DNA from: Brevundimonas bacteroides DSM 4726
GTDB taxonomy: Bacteria; Pseudomonadota; Alphaproteobacteria; Caulobacterales; Caulobacteraceae
NCBI RefSeq assembly: GCF_000701445.1
Contig: NZ_JNIX01000002.1
Coordinates: 52,853-116,852 of the forward strand
DNA length: 64,000 bases
Direction: 5' to 3'
A model generated the notes under the pieces. That model saw nothing but the letters and a program-made list of their open reading frames with translations. It was not told the DNA's origin and did no database searches. Shown here in pieces: positions 26,936-35,550 of this stretch (positions are counted from its first letter, which is position 1; each line of letters begins with the position of its first letter). Made by a program: the position numbers and the translations under genes.

Positions 26936-28186
26936 TCAGGCGGCCGCGACCTGAGGCAGTCCCGCCGCCCGATCCAGCCGGGCGTCCGTCAGCTCGGCGC
27001 CCGCCAGACTGGCGCCCGTCAGGTCAGCCCCGGACAGATCCACGCCCGTCATCACCGCGCTGGTGAAATCCGTGCGGCGAAGCTCGGCATATCGCAGACG
27101 CGCACCCGAGAGATTGGCCGGGATCGACCGGCCGGGCCCGAGAGGCAGCGGGGTGAGATCGGCGGCGGTCAGATCAGCCTTGGTCATGAGCGCCCCGCCC
27201 ATCCGCGCGCCGCGCAGATCCGCCTGAGACAGCCGCGCGCCACGCAGGTCGGCGTTTTCGAAATTGGCCCCCTGAAGCGCGAGGCCGCGCAGGTCCAAGC
27301 CGGCGAGACAGGCCCCCTTGGCGCTCATGGCCGAGAGCTTCAGCCCCTTCAGGCGATCGCCGAGCGGGCGCAGATCCTCGCCGTCGAAGATGGCCGCGCC
27401 GCCCAGCGCGCCGCCGCTCTCGACCCAGGCATTGGCGTCCAGCGCCATCTGGAACAGCTCTTCAGCGCGCGCGATGGCGGCAGCGTCCGGATCGCGGATA
27501 CAGCCCGTGGTGTCGGTGCGGTCGAGCTTGGCCGTGTCCATTGCGACACCGCTTAGAATGGCCCCGCACAGCCGCGCCCCGGTGAGGTTGGCCCCTGCGA
27601 CGGCCGCACCGTCCATCTGTGCGCCGGACAGGTCTGCGTCCTTGAGATTGGCGCCGCTGAGATTGGCGCCGCGGAGGGAACAGTCGGTGAAGTCGGCCTT
27701 CATCGCGCTCATGCCGTCGAACCGCGAACCGTCCAGCGTCGCGCCGGAGAAGCGGGCTCCGTCGGCCTGGCCACCCCGGGTCTCGTGCCGGGCCGCGGTG
27801 AGGCCCTTGGTCTCGTGCGGCACTGCGATGACGCCTTCGCGGAAGTCGGCCTGTGTCAGGTCGGCTTCGGACAGGTCGGCACCCTGCAGGCAGGTCCCTC
27901 GGATATCGGCCCGAACCAGTCGCGCCCGGGTCAGATCGGCGCCGCGCAGGTCGCAACCAAAGAGCACGGCCCGCTCCAGCCGCGCCCCGGCCATATTGCA
28001 CGCCTGCAGGACCGAGCCCGAGAAGTCGGCGTCGTCTAGAATTCGGTGGGCCATGCTGACGCCGGTCAGGTCGACGAACTTGAGCGACAGCTTGCGCCCG
28101 CCGGGCCTGCCGGAGACGAATCGTTCGTGGGCGGCGGCGAACAGGTCGAAGTCGCCCTGACCGAGGCGGCGGCGGTTGATCGTCAT
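26936..28186 (-). CDS. Pentapeptide-repeat protein (second of a tandem pair)
   Basis: A 416-aa protein. After about 35 residues (LGQGDFDLFAAAHERFVSGRPGGRKLSL) there are long tracts of A(D/N)LXX repeats, for example ADLTRARLVRADIRGTCLQG and ANLSGANLKDADLSGAQMDG. They come in two blocks split by a helical insert near residues 235-275. Each block should form a right-handed quadrilateral beta helix. Cytoplasmic; no signal peptide. Family members include DNA-gyrase-protecting mimics, but no function can be assigned. It overlaps the upstream paralogue by 4 bp. Confidence 0.9.
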   Translation of the reverse strand: MTINRRRLGQGDFDLFAAAHERFVSGRPGGRKLSLKFVDLTGVSMAHRILDDADFSGSVLQACNMAGARLERAVLFGCDLRGADLTRARLVRADIRGTCLQGADLSEADLTQADFREGVIAVPHETKGLTAARHETRGGQADGARFSGATLDGSRFDGMSAMKADFTDCSLRGANLSGANLKDADLSGAQMDGAAVAGANLTGARLCGAILSGVAMDTAKLDRTDTTGCIRDPDAAAIARAEELFQMALDANAWVESGGALGGAAIFDGEDLRPLGDRLKGLKLSAMSAKGACLAGLDLRGLALQGANFENADLRGARLSQADLRGARMGGALMTKADLTAADLTPLPLGPGRSIPANLSGARLRYAELRRTDFTSAVMTGVDLSGADLTGASLAGAELTDARLDRAAGLPQVAAA

Positions 28187-29454
28187 GCGTACGCCCCCTC
28201 CGGTTCGAGGCCACGGACACCAGTCAGGGTCGCCTCGGCGAACTCGGCGTTTCGGGCCTGAACGCCGTGCAGCACGGCTCGTGTGAGGTCGGCGCGGACC
28301 AGGATCGCCCGGCGGATGTCGGCGCCCGACAGGTCGGCGGCCCGCAGCCCGGCCCCGGTGAGATCAGCAGGCAGCAGACGCTCGGGTCCGAGCATCAGCG
28401 GCCCCAGCTGGGCCTCACGCAGATCGGCACCGTTCAGCCGGGCACCGACCAGACGGGCACCCCGCAGGTCGGCGCGGCGCAGATTGGTCGAGCGCAGATC
28501 GGCACCCTCCAGATGGGCACCCTGAAGCTGCACGCCCTCCATGTTCAGGCCGTAGAAGACTGCGCGTTTGGCCGAGAGAGCGGTCAGATTCAGGCCGGTG
28601 ATGGAGCCCAGAGCGCGAAGATCGACGTCGTCGAACACTGAGGGCTGGCCCTCGGCCCCGCCGGTCTCGCACCAGACGGCGTGCTCATGCAGCATGTCGG
28701 CGGCGGGCAGCTTGGCGACCGGGGAGCCGGATGAGCGGGTGTCGGTCAGGGCGCCTTCGAGGTTCGCTCCGTCGGTGCGCCACATGGCCGAGGTCACCCC
28801 CACCAGCACCGCGTCCCGCAGATCCGCTCCGGTCAGGTCGGCCCCTGACAGGTCGGCACCGGCAAGGTCGGCACCACGGAAGGCGGCACCTTTGAGATTG
28901 GCCCGGACCAGCTTGCAGTCTTTCATGATCGCGTCGGAGAAGTCGGCGGACTGGGCCGCGATGCCCGACAGACGCGACCTCTGCAGATTGGCACCCACGA
29001 GCGATGCGCCCTGGGCCTCCGTCGGACTGCGGTTCTGGGCCTCGACGATACGGAAACCAACCGACTTGTCGGCGGCGGCGATGGCCCCTTCCCTCAGATC
29101 GGCTTCGAACATGTCGGCGCCCGACAGATCCGCGCCGCGCAGGCAGGCCCCGCGCAGATCGGCCCGGCGCAGCGAGGCGTCGACCAGGATCGCATCCTGC
29201 ATGTCGGCCCCGAAGAAGGCCGCGTTGTCGAGCCGGGCGCCCGTCAGGTCCGCTCCGATAAGGCAGGCGGCGGAAAAGTCGGCGTCGGCGAGGTTGCGGC
29301 CCTTCAGATTGAGGCCCGACAGGTCCATCCAGGCGAAGACGGCGCGCGCGCCGCCCGGGCGCGCCTGCCACAGCCGGTCGTGCCGCGCGCAGATGGCGTC
29401 GAGCTCCTGCTGGCTGATGCGGCGCCGGACGACGCCTTCCTGGACCGCTGACAT
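28183..29454 (-). CDS. Pentapeptide-repeat protein (first of a tandem pair)
   Basis: A 423-aa paralogue of the next gene with the same plan: an N-terminal helical start (RRRISQQELDAICARHDRLWQARPGG), a first repeat block (ADLTGARLDNAAFFGADMQD), a non-repeat insert near residues 245-275, and a second block (GADLRSTNLRRADLRGARLV). The matching insert position in both proteins argues for tandem duplication and divergence. Its start codon abuts a perfect palindrome (29456-29470). It lies 63 bp downstream of the ribD-like gene in the gpmA run. Confidence 0.9.
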   Translation of the reverse strand: MSAVQEGVVRRRISQQELDAICARHDRLWQARPGGARAVFAWMDLSGLNLKGRNLADADFSAACLIGADLTGARLDNAAFFGADMQDAILVDASLRRADLRGACLRGADLSGADMFEADLREGAIAAADKSVGFRIVEAQNRSPTEAQGASLVGANLQRSRLSGIAAQSADFSDAIMKDCKLVRANLKGAAFRGADLAGADLSGADLTGADLRDAVLVGVTSAMWRTDGANLEGALTDTRSSGSPVAKLPAADMLHEHAVWCETGGAEGQPSVFDDVDLRALGSITGLNLTALSAKRAVFYGLNMEGVQLQGAHLEGADLRSTNLRRADLRGARLVGARLNGADLREAQLGPLMLGPERLLPADLTGAGLRAADLSGADIRRAILVRADLTRAVLHGVQARNAEFAEATLTGVRGLEPEGAYA

Positions 29455-29455
29455 G

Positions 29456-29470
29456 GTCCCATCATGGGAC
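29456..29470. promoter_or_regulatory. Palindrome over the initiation region of the pentapeptide pair
   Basis: GTCCCAT-C-ATGGGAC is a perfect 7-1-7 inverted repeat ending 1 bp before the start codon at 29454, where a ribosome site should be. It may be a repressor operator or an RNA hairpin limiting translation. A clear Shine-Dalgarno sequence is lacking. Confidence 0.45.
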
Positions 29471-29517
29471 AGCGTCGCTTAAGGAAGGTTTTCGGAAACC
29501 CTGATTCCTAACGCTGT

Positions 29518-30141
29518 TCAGCTCGTCAGCAGGCCCTGCTCGGCCAGGGCGTCGGCGAGTTCGCCCGGTCCGGTCCAGAGACGGGTGTAGCCCGCCTCCC
29601 CCAGCCGCTTGAGCTCGGTGACAAGGTCGGCGCGGGGGCTGGCGGCGAAGCGGGCGTCGAAACCCTGGCCGTCCTCGCTGATGCGGACCATGGGGCGGCC
29701 CGTCTCGTGACGGTGCAGGAAGCCCTCCGAGAGCACGGCGGCCTGTTCGCCCATCAGACCGGTCTCGACTTCGACCCCCGCCTGACGCAGGCGCTCGGCG
29801 CCCCGGCCGGCGGCGAACGGCGAGGGATCCAGGGCGGCCACGACGACGCGCGCGACCCCGGCTTCGGCCAGGAAATGGGCGCAGGAGGCGCGGCCCGACG
29901 ACCGCGCGCCGCAGGGCTCGAGGGTGACGTAGGCGGTCGCGCCGCGCGCGGCCTCGCCGGCGGCGGGGACCGCCTGTTCTTCGGCGTGGGGGCGGCCCCC
30001 GGGGGCGGTGGCGGCCTCGGCGATCACCTGTCCGTCCTTGACCAGCACGCAGCCCACCGCCGGATTGGGCCAGGTCTCGCCCATGCGGGCCAGCGCCAGA
30101 TCGATGGCGCGGGCCATGAAGCGGGCGTCCTCGGCGCTCAT
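29518..30141 (-). CDS. Short RibD-like deaminase
   Basis: A 207-aa protein with the cytidine-deaminase-like RibD N-domain: ARAIDLALARMGETWPNPAVGCVLV, zinc/proton shuttle HAEEQA, and EPCGARSSGRASC with two Cys ligands. The usual spacing is PC-x(4-6)-GRTPPC, so the second part is altered (GRASC). The reductase domain of RibD (about 150 aa) is reduced to about 60 residues ending in RADLVTELKRLGEAGYTRLWTGPG. It may only deaminate, or act on another pyrimidine. Its ATG overlaps the gpmA stop (ATGA). Confidence 0.75.
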   Translation of the reverse strand: MSAEDARFMARAIDLALARMGETWPNPAVGCVLVKDGQVIAEAATAPGGRPHAEEQAVPAAGEAARGATAYVTLEPCGARSSGRASCAHFLAEAGVARVVVAALDPSPFAAGRGAERLRQAGVEVETGLMGEQAAVLSEGFLHRHETGRPMVRISEDGQGFDARFAASPRADLVTELKRLGEAGYTRLWTGPGELADALAEQGLLTS

Positions 30142-30851
30142 GCGGCCTCAGGCAGGGGCTGGGCGCGACCGGCGTCCAGATAGCGGGCGGCGGTCGGCTT
30201 GAGGCTGGCGTCCAGGTCGATCTCCAGCGGATTGCCGGTCGGAATCTCGACGCCGACGATCCGGTCGTCGGGCACGTCGAACAGGTGCTTGACGATGGCG
30301 CGCAGCGAGTTGCCGTGAGCGGCGATCAGGACGTCATCTCCTGCGGCCAGACGCGGCGCGATCTCGGCGTTCCAGTAGGGCAGGACGCGGTCGAGCGTGG
30401 TCTTCAGGCTCTCGGTGTCGGGGATCGCTTGCCCAGCGTAGCGGGGGTCGCCCTCGAAGTCCCATTCCGATCCGGGCTCCAGCGGCGGCGGCGGAATGTC
30501 GTAGCTGCGTCGCCAGACCTTGACCTGGTCCTCGCCGTGCTTCCGGGCCGTCTCGGCCTTGTCCAGCCCCGTCAGGCCGCCGTAGTGGCGCTCGTTCAGT
30601 CGCCAGTCCTCGATCACAGGCACGCCGGCCAGGCCCGCCGACTGGAGCGCGAGAGCCCCCGTGCGTTTCGCCCTCGTCAGAACCGAGGTGAACATCACCG
30701 CCGGACGAAAGCCCGCTTCGGCGATCAGTTCTCCCGCGCGCCGCGCCTGGGCCTCGCCCTCGGCGGTCAGGTCGACGTCGACCCAGCCGGTGAAGCGGTT
30801 CTCCAGGTTCCACTGGCTCTGGCCATGACGCAGCAGGATCAGGCGGGGCAT
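30138..30851 (-). CDS. gpmA: 2,3-bisphosphoglycerate-dependent phosphoglycerate mutase
   Basis: A glycolytic enzyme of 237 aa from ATG 30851. The phosphohistidine motif is LLRHGQSQWNLENRFTGWVDVDLT. NERHYGGLTGLDKAETARKHGEDQVKVWRRSYDIPPPP is the BPG-dependent signature, and the second catalytic His is in AAHGNSLRAIVKHL. It heads the leftward run gpmA > ribD-like > two pentapeptide genes. It is divergent from the phosphomannomutase gene, so two sugar-phosphate enzymes share one intergenic region. Confidence 0.96.
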   Translation of the reverse strand: MPRLILLRHGQSQWNLENRFTGWVDVDLTAEGEAQARRAGELIAEAGFRPAVMFTSVLTRAKRTGALALQSAGLAGVPVIEDWRLNERHYGGLTGLDKAETARKHGEDQVKVWRRSYDIPPPPLEPGSEWDFEGDPRYAGQAIPDTESLKTTLDRVLPYWNAEIAPRLAAGDDVLIAAHGNSLRAIVKHLFDVPDDRIVGVEIPTGNPLEIDLDASLKPTAARYLDAGRAQPLPEAA

Positions 30852-30936
30852 GGGGTCTCCGAAAAACTGAGGCATTCGGGGTAGGCGCGGGCCATCCGGG
30901 GGTCAAGCCGGGAGCCAGCCCCGCCCAGCGGCGTTG

Positions 30937-30965
30937 TTGTGGCCTTCCGACCCCCCGTCTATACC
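30937..30965 (+). promoter_or_regulatory. Candidate promoter of the phosphohexomutase gene
   Basis: TTGTGG (30937-30942) and TATACC (30960-30965) are 17 bp apart, about 40 bp before the start codon at 31007. Confidence 0.5.
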
Positions 30966-31006
30966 GCGCCGGGTCTTCCCAAGGCCCGCCGCAGAGGAAC
31001 GCCCGC

Positions 31007-32506
31007 ATGCTGAAGCCCCGCCAGGACCTGGTCCCGAACACCTTCGAGTACGAGACCATTCCGCTGGTGAAGCCGACGGGGTTCCGCGAATACGACGCGC
31101 GCTGGATCCTGGAGAAGGAGATCAACCTGCTGGGCATCCAGGCGCTGGGTCTGGCCGTCGCCACCTTTTCCCATGAGCAGGGCGTCCAGCCCCGCATCGT
31201 CGTGGGTCACGACTTCCGCTCCTATTCCTCGACGGTGAAGCACGCCCTGACCATCGGCCTGATGGAGGGCGGCATGGAGGTGCTGGACGTGGGTCTGGCG
31301 CTCTCGCCTATGGCCTATTTCGGCCAGTTGGCGCTGGAAGCCCCCTGTGTGGCCATGGTCACGGCCAGCCACAACGAGAACGGCTGGACCGGCGTGAAGA
31401 TGGGCACCAACCCGCCTGTCACCTTCGGCCCCGACGAGATCGGGCGGCTGAAGGAGATCGTGCTGTCGGGAACGGGTGTGCCGCGTCCGGGCGGCCGCAT
31501 CGAGCGGGTCGAGGGCTTCCGCGAGCAATATCTTCAGGAGGTCGTGGGCGACATCAAGCTCAGCCGGCCGCTGAAGGTGGTCTGCGCCACCGGCAACGGC
31601 ACGGCCGGGGCCTTCGCGCCCGAGGCCCTGCGCCGCATGGGCGCCGAGGTGATCGAGATGGACGCGGACCTCGACTGGAGCTTCCCCAAATACAACCCCA
31701 ACCCCGAAGACCACGCCATGCTGGTCCAGATGGCCGAGAAGGTGCGCGAGACGGGGGCCGACCTCGCTTTGGGCTTCGACGGCGACGGCGACCGCTGTGG
31801 GGTGGTGGACGACACCGGCGAAGAGATCTTCGCCGACAAGATCGGGCTGCTGCTGGCGCGCGACCTGTCGGCGCTGCATCCCAACGCGACCTTCGTGGTC
31901 GATGTGAAGTCGACCGGCCTCTACAAGACCGACGAAGTGCTGGCGGCCAATGGGGCGACGACAGTCTACTGGAAGACCGGCCACAGCTACATCAAGCGCA
32001 AGACCGCCGAGCTGGGCGCGCTGGCGGGCTTCGAGAAGTCCGGCCACTTCTTCCTCGCGGACCCGATCGGGCGCGGATACGACGACGGCATCGTGGCGGC
32101 CGCAGCCGTCTTGCAGATGCTGGATCGCAATCCCGGCAAGCGCCTGTCTGAACTGAAGCGGGCGCTTCCCGACGCCTGGACCAGCTTGACCATGTCGCCG
32201 CATTGCGACGACGAGCTGAAGTACGATGTGCTGGCCAAAGTCGTGGCGGAGTACGAGAAGCTCGGCGCGGAAGGCGGCTCGATTCTGGGGCGCAAGATCG
32301 TCGAGGTCATCACCGTCAACGGCGCTCGCGTGCATCTGGACGACGGGTCCTGGGTACTGGTCCGCGCCTCGTCCAACAAGCCGGAGCTGGTCGTGGTGGT
32401 CGAGAGCATGCGCTCGGAAGACGACATGCGCGCCCTGTTCCGCGAGGAGGTGAAGCCGCGCCTGGCCCGCCATCCCGAGGTCGGCGCCTACAATCAGGAA
32501 ATCTGA
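31007..32506 (+). CDS. Phosphomannomutase/phosphoglucomutase
   Basis: A 499-aa alpha-D-phosphohexomutase. The phosphoserine loop is TASHNENGWTGVKMG, the metal loop GFDGDGDRCGVVDD, the sugar loop near GFEKSGHFFL and the phosphate loop RASSNKPELVV. The length and order match bifunctional PMM/PGM enzymes of alphaproteobacteria that supply GDP-mannose and UDP-glucose precursors for lipopolysaccharide and exopolysaccharide. The start ATG 31007 lies after GAGGAACGCCCGC. It is convergent with the histidine kinase. Confidence 0.95.
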   Translation: MLKPRQDLVPNTFEYETIPLVKPTGFREYDARWILEKEINLLGIQALGLAVATFSHEQGVQPRIVVGHDFRSYSSTVKHALTIGLMEGGMEVLDVGLALSPMAYFGQLALEAPCVAMVTASHNENGWTGVKMGTNPPVTFGPDEIGRLKEIVLSGTGVPRPGGRIERVEGFREQYLQEVVGDIKLSRPLKVVCATGNGTAGAFAPEALRRMGAEVIEMDADLDWSFPKYNPNPEDHAMLVQMAEKVRETGADLALGFDGDGDRCGVVDDTGEEIFADKIGLLLARDLSALHPNATFVVDVKSTGLYKTDEVLAANGATTVYWKTGHSYIKRKTAELGALAGFEKSGHFFLADPIGRGYDDGIVAAAAVLQMLDRNPGKRLSELKRALPDAWTSLTMSPHCDDELKYDVLAKVVAEYEKLGAEGGSILGRKIVEVITVNGARVHLDDGSWVLVRASSNKPELVVVVESMRSEDDMRALFREEVKPRLARHPEVGAYNQEI

Positions 32507-32520
32507 CGCCGTCAGGTAGG

Positions 32521-33969
32521 TCAGGTAGGAAGGCGGAGCTCGAAGGTCGTGCCGGTCGGGCCGGTCTCGACCAGACGCAGATCGCCGCCGTGGTTGGCCG
32601 CCAGCTCGCGCGAGATGGTGAGGCCGAGCCCCGTGCCGTCCGATCCGCTTCCGCTGACGAAGGGCTCGAACAGGCGCTCGGACAGGCGCGGCGGGATGCC
32701 TGGGCCGTCGTCGATGATGCGGATGACGCTCCAGCCGGGCTGTTCCCACGCCGAGACGGTGACGCAGCCGAGCGCGCCGCGACGGCCCGGCTTGCGCGTC
32801 GGATCGGCCTCGATGGCCTGGCGGGCGTTGCGCATCAGGTTGACCAGGATGCGGTGGAGCTGATCGCCGTCGGCGCGGATCGAGAAGCGCGCGGGGATGG
32901 TTCTGGCGAGGCGCACGCCGGTCGGTTCCAACCCGGCGTCCTCTGCGGCGGCGGTGACGGCGGGGGCCAGCGCGAGGCGGTCGATGACGGGGGCCGGTTC
33001 CTCGGACTTGCCGTAGTCGAGCACGTTGCGAGCCAGGGCGGCCGCGCGGCCCAGCGCGCGCTCCAGCCGGGGCAGGGCCTTGGCGACCTGGGGGTCGGGC
33101 GAGGCGGCGAGACGCTCGGACGCCATCTGGGCCGAGGTCAGCATGTTCCTGAGGTCGTGGTTGATCTTGGCCACGGCCTCGCCCAGCGCCACGAGGCGGG
33201 CGCGCGACTTCAGCGATTGACGCACCTCTTCCTGCATGCGGGCCAGTTCGCGCTCGACCCTGCCGATCTCGTCCTGACGGTCCGAGGGTTCGGGCGCGGG
33301 CTGGAGCGGGTCGGCGGCGAAGCCCTCGATGGACCGCGTCACGCGGCGAAGTGGGCGGAGCACGAGGAACGCCAGACCGGCGTAAAGCAGGCCGCCCGCC
33401 GCCGCCGAAATGACCAGCGACACAAGAAGGCTGTTCAGAAGGAAGGCCTGGAGTTCCTGCTTCAGCGGTTCCGCCGGCGCGACCACGTCGATGAAGTCGC
33501 CGGAGCGATAGCGGGGCGCGGCGCGGACGCGGATCGAGCGGTCCGGGTGGCCCATCAGCGTCTCCATCGGCTCCCACAGGCGCGCGCCGGTGTTCCGGCG
33601 CCTCAGGTCGATGAAGTCGGGCGTGCGGGGCAGATCGGGCGCGCGCAGCAGCTGGCTCATGACGCCCTGGTCGGAGATGGCCACCGCCGACACGCCGCCG
33701 ATGCGCAGCAGCTGATCGGCGGTCTCGGGGTCGACGGCGTTGTACGGCAGGGCCTCGACGCCGACGGAGGCCAGTTCGGCGGCCTGGAGCCGGTCCTGCA
33801 GCCAGGTCTCATGGAAGTTTGCGGCGTTGGGCAAAAGGATCAGCGCCTCGACCGCCAGGGTGAACAGCACGGTCAGGATCAGCAGGCGCGACTGCAGGCC
33901 GTCGGGCGCGGCCGGCCGCCAGCGGCGAGCGCGCTCGAACAGATCGGACAGCCGCGCCTGCGGGCTCAT
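32521..33969 (-). CDS. Membrane sensor histidine kinase
   Basis: A 482-aa kinase. TM1 is near residues 28-48 (LLILTVLFTLAVEALILLP), a periplasmic sensor of about 110 residues follows, then TM2 (LLNSLLVSLVISAAAGGLLYAGLAFLVL) and a HAMP region. The H-box is KINHDLRNMLTSAQ with phospho-acceptor His271. The ATPase domain has NLMRNARQAI, IDDGPGIP and GTGLGLTISRELAANHGG. The HDLRN variant is typical of kinases with orphan status. No response regulator is adjacent. It is coupled to the upstream VTT gene by a 4-bp overlap. Confidence 0.93.
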   Translation of the reverse strand: MSPQARLSDLFERARRWRPAAPDGLQSRLLILTVLFTLAVEALILLPNAANFHETWLQDRLQAAELASVGVEALPYNAVDPETADQLLRIGGVSAVAISDQGVMSQLLRAPDLPRTPDFIDLRRRNTGARLWEPMETLMGHPDRSIRVRAAPRYRSGDFIDVVAPAEPLKQELQAFLLNSLLVSLVISAAAGGLLYAGLAFLVLRPLRRVTRSIEGFAADPLQPAPEPSDRQDEIGRVERELARMQEEVRQSLKSRARLVALGEAVAKINHDLRNMLTSAQMASERLAASPDPQVAKALPRLERALGRAAALARNVLDYGKSEEPAPVIDRLALAPAVTAAAEDAGLEPTGVRLARTIPARFSIRADGDQLHRILVNLMRNARQAIEADPTRKPGRRGALGCVTVSAWEQPGWSVIRIIDDGPGIPPRLSERLFEPFVSGSGSDGTGLGLTISRELAANHGGDLRLVETGPTGTTFELRLPT

Positions 33970-34688
33970 GGCGCGGCGGCTCCCGGCAGGCGGCGCTGGA
34001 CGGCCTTCAGCGCCAGCGGCAGCACGACGGCCAGGACGAAGACGCCCAGCATCGGCGCCCAGAACTGGCCGAACAGGGCCTGGATGTCCGGATTGGGATC
34101 GCTGGCCAGCAGGGTGTTCAGCCGCGCTCCGATCCAGCAGTAGATGATGTGGGCGGGCAAGAGGCCGATCACCGTGGCGATGATGTAGGGCGCGAGCCGG
34201 ACCGTCATCAGACCGGCCGCGACGTTGATCATGTGGAACGGCACCACCACCGCCAGCCTGGACGCCAGCACATACCAGAAGGTGTCCTTGTCGATGGTGG
34301 CGCAGACCTTGGCGAACATCCCCTTGTCGCCCTCGGCCCGGCGCCGCAGGTCCTCGCCCAGCGCCGTGCGGGCGACGCCATAGACGATGAGGGCGCCCAG
34401 GGTGGCGGCGATGGCGGTCGACACACCACCGACCCAGGGCCCAAACAGATAGCCCGCCGTGATGGTCAGGAAGAAGACTCCGGGCACCACGCTGGCCGTC
34501 AGGACAGCAAACAGGGCCATGAGGGCCAGCAGCGCGAGGATGTAGTTGTCAGCGGTGAAGGCGCGCAGCGCCGTGCCGTGGACCTTCAGCGTCTCCAGCG
34601 ACAGATAGCGATGCCAGCCCATGGAGAAGATCAGGACGATCACGGCCGCGAGGGCAAGTAGGGGGAGAAACCGAGAGAGGCGCTTCAT
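33966..34688 (-). CDS. TVP38/TMEM64 (VTT domain) membrane protein
   Basis: A 240-aa DedA-like membrane protein. It has an N-terminal TM segment (LLALAAVIVLIFSMGWH), VPGVFFLTITAGYLFGPWVGGVSTAIAATLGALIVYGVAR (the VTT/SNARE-associated core with the re-entrant loop), and PFHMINVAAGLMTVRLAPYIIATVIGLLPAHIIYCWIGA. Related DedA/VTT proteins act as lipid scramblases or flippases. Co-translation with the histidine kinase suggests an envelope-related link. It is divergent from rpmH. Confidence 0.9.
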   Translation of the reverse strand: MKRLSRFLPLLALAAVIVLIFSMGWHRYLSLETLKVHGTALRAFTADNYILALLALMALFAVLTASVVPGVFFLTITAGYLFGPWVGGVSTAIAATLGALIVYGVARTALGEDLRRRAEGDKGMFAKVCATIDKDTFWYVLASRLAVVVPFHMINVAAGLMTVRLAPYIIATVIGLLPAHIIYCWIGARLNTLLASDPNPDIQALFGQFWAPMLGVFVLAVVLPLALKAVQRRLPGAAAP

Positions 34689-34734
34689 GGATGTCTCAAC
34701 GCCCGCAACTCCCGGATCGGCGGCCTTACCGGCG

Positions 34735-34763
34735 TTGACAGCCGCCGCCCCCGCCCTTATACG
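34735..34763 (+). promoter_or_regulatory. Near-consensus sigma-70 promoter of rpmH
   Basis: TTGACA (34735-34740), 17 bp, TATACG (34758-34763), about 65 bp before the rpmH start. It is the best housekeeping promoter seen in the window, as expected for a ribosomal protein gene. Confidence 0.85.
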
Positions 34764-34828
34764 CCCGCCCTTCCCGCGACGGACGCCCTGTCCGGCCGCG
34801 CAACCCTATTCGAACACAGGAGCCGACC

Positions 34829-34963
34829 GTGAAGCGGACCTATCAGCCGTCGCGACTCGTGCGCAAGCGCCGTCACGGCTTCCGTTCGCGGATGGCCACC
34901 AAGAACGGCGCCAAGATCGTCGCCCGCCGCCGCGCCAAGGGCCGCAAGCGCCTGACGGCCTGA
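34829..34963 (+). CDS. rpmH: 50S ribosomal protein L34
   Basis: A 44-aa highly basic protein, [20 protein letters not shown], then [20 protein letters not shown], which matches L34 along its full length. The start is GTG 34829 with AGGAG 6 nt upstream. It starts the conserved rpmH-rnpA-yidC-engB cluster, transcribed from the promoter at 34735. Confidence 0.97.
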   Translation: MKRTYQPSRLVRKRRHGFRSRMATKNGAKIVARRRAKGRKRLTA

Positions 34964-34966
34964 TTT

Positions 34967-35123
34967 CCTTCTCCCCTTGCGGGAGAAGGTGGCCGAGCGC
35001 AGCGAGGTCGGATGAGGGGTACGAGGATGCAGACACGATGCATCCGCCTTGCGTTCCCGTCAGACACCGAGTTGCACCCCTCATCCGGCCCTGCGGGCCA
35101 CCTTCTCCCGCAAGGGGAGAAGG
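34967..35123. repeat. Large inverted repeat between rpmH and rnpA
   Basis: The left arm (34967-35019) and right arm (35077-35123) are near-complements. Each contains a smaller hairpin CCTTCTCC...GGAGAAGG, and the arms end in GGATGAGGGG / CCCCTCATCC. The right arm supplies the GGGGAGAAGGG directly before the rnpA ATG, so it sets the rnpA ribosome site. The small hairpin recurs at 56858. It is a dispersed palindromic (REP-type) element. Confidence 0.8.
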
Positions 35124-35124
35124 G

Positions 35125-35544
35125 ATGAACGAGAATCCCCCCTCATTGCGACGCCTGACCAAGCGGCCCCAGTTTCTGGCGGCCGCGAAAGGCGTTTCCC
35201 TGGCGCGCGGCGCCGTGCTGATCCAGCGGCTGGATCGCGCCGACCGCGATCCGGCCATCGGCGTGGGCTTCACCGCCACCCGCAAGATCGGCGGGGCGGT
35301 GGTCAGGAACCGCGCCAAGCGCCGCCTGCGCGAGGCCGCACACGCCCTGTTGCCCGTTCACGGCGTCGCCGGCTCCGACTATGTGCTCATTGCCCGGCAG
35401 GGCACGGCGGATCGGCCCTGGGAGCGTCTGCTTGACGATGTGGCGTCCGCCCTTACAAGGCTGGCGCAGCCGGGCCCGCCGGACCCCTCGCGTTCGCGCG
35501 AGGCCGCCCCCATTTCCGACCCCCCGCCTGCTCAGGACGCCTGA
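35125..35544 (+). CDS. rnpA: Ribonuclease P protein component
   Basis: A 139-aa basic protein that assists the RNase P RNA in 5' tRNA processing. Family features are LRRLTKRPQFLAAAKG at the start, GVGFTATRKIGGAVVRNRAKRRLREAAHAL (the RNR motif region) and DYVLIARQGTADRPW. The start ATG 35125 lies 3 nt after GGGGAGAAGGG contributed by the inverted repeat. It sits between rpmH and yidC. Confidence 0.96.
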   Translation: MNENPPSLRRLTKRPQFLAAAKGVSLARGAVLIQRLDRADRDPAIGVGFTATRKIGGAVVRNRAKRRLREAAHALLPVHGVAGSDYVLIARQGTADRPWERLLDDVASALTRLAQPGPPDPSRSREAAPISDPPPAQDA

Positions 35545-35550
35545 CCCCGA

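Noticed and set aside
30959..33577. 872-residue minus-strand ORF opposite the phosphohexomutase gene
   Set aside because: Arg/Gly/His-rich low-complexity translation, no family, fully antisense to a clear enzyme gene and the wrong frame of the histidine kinase.
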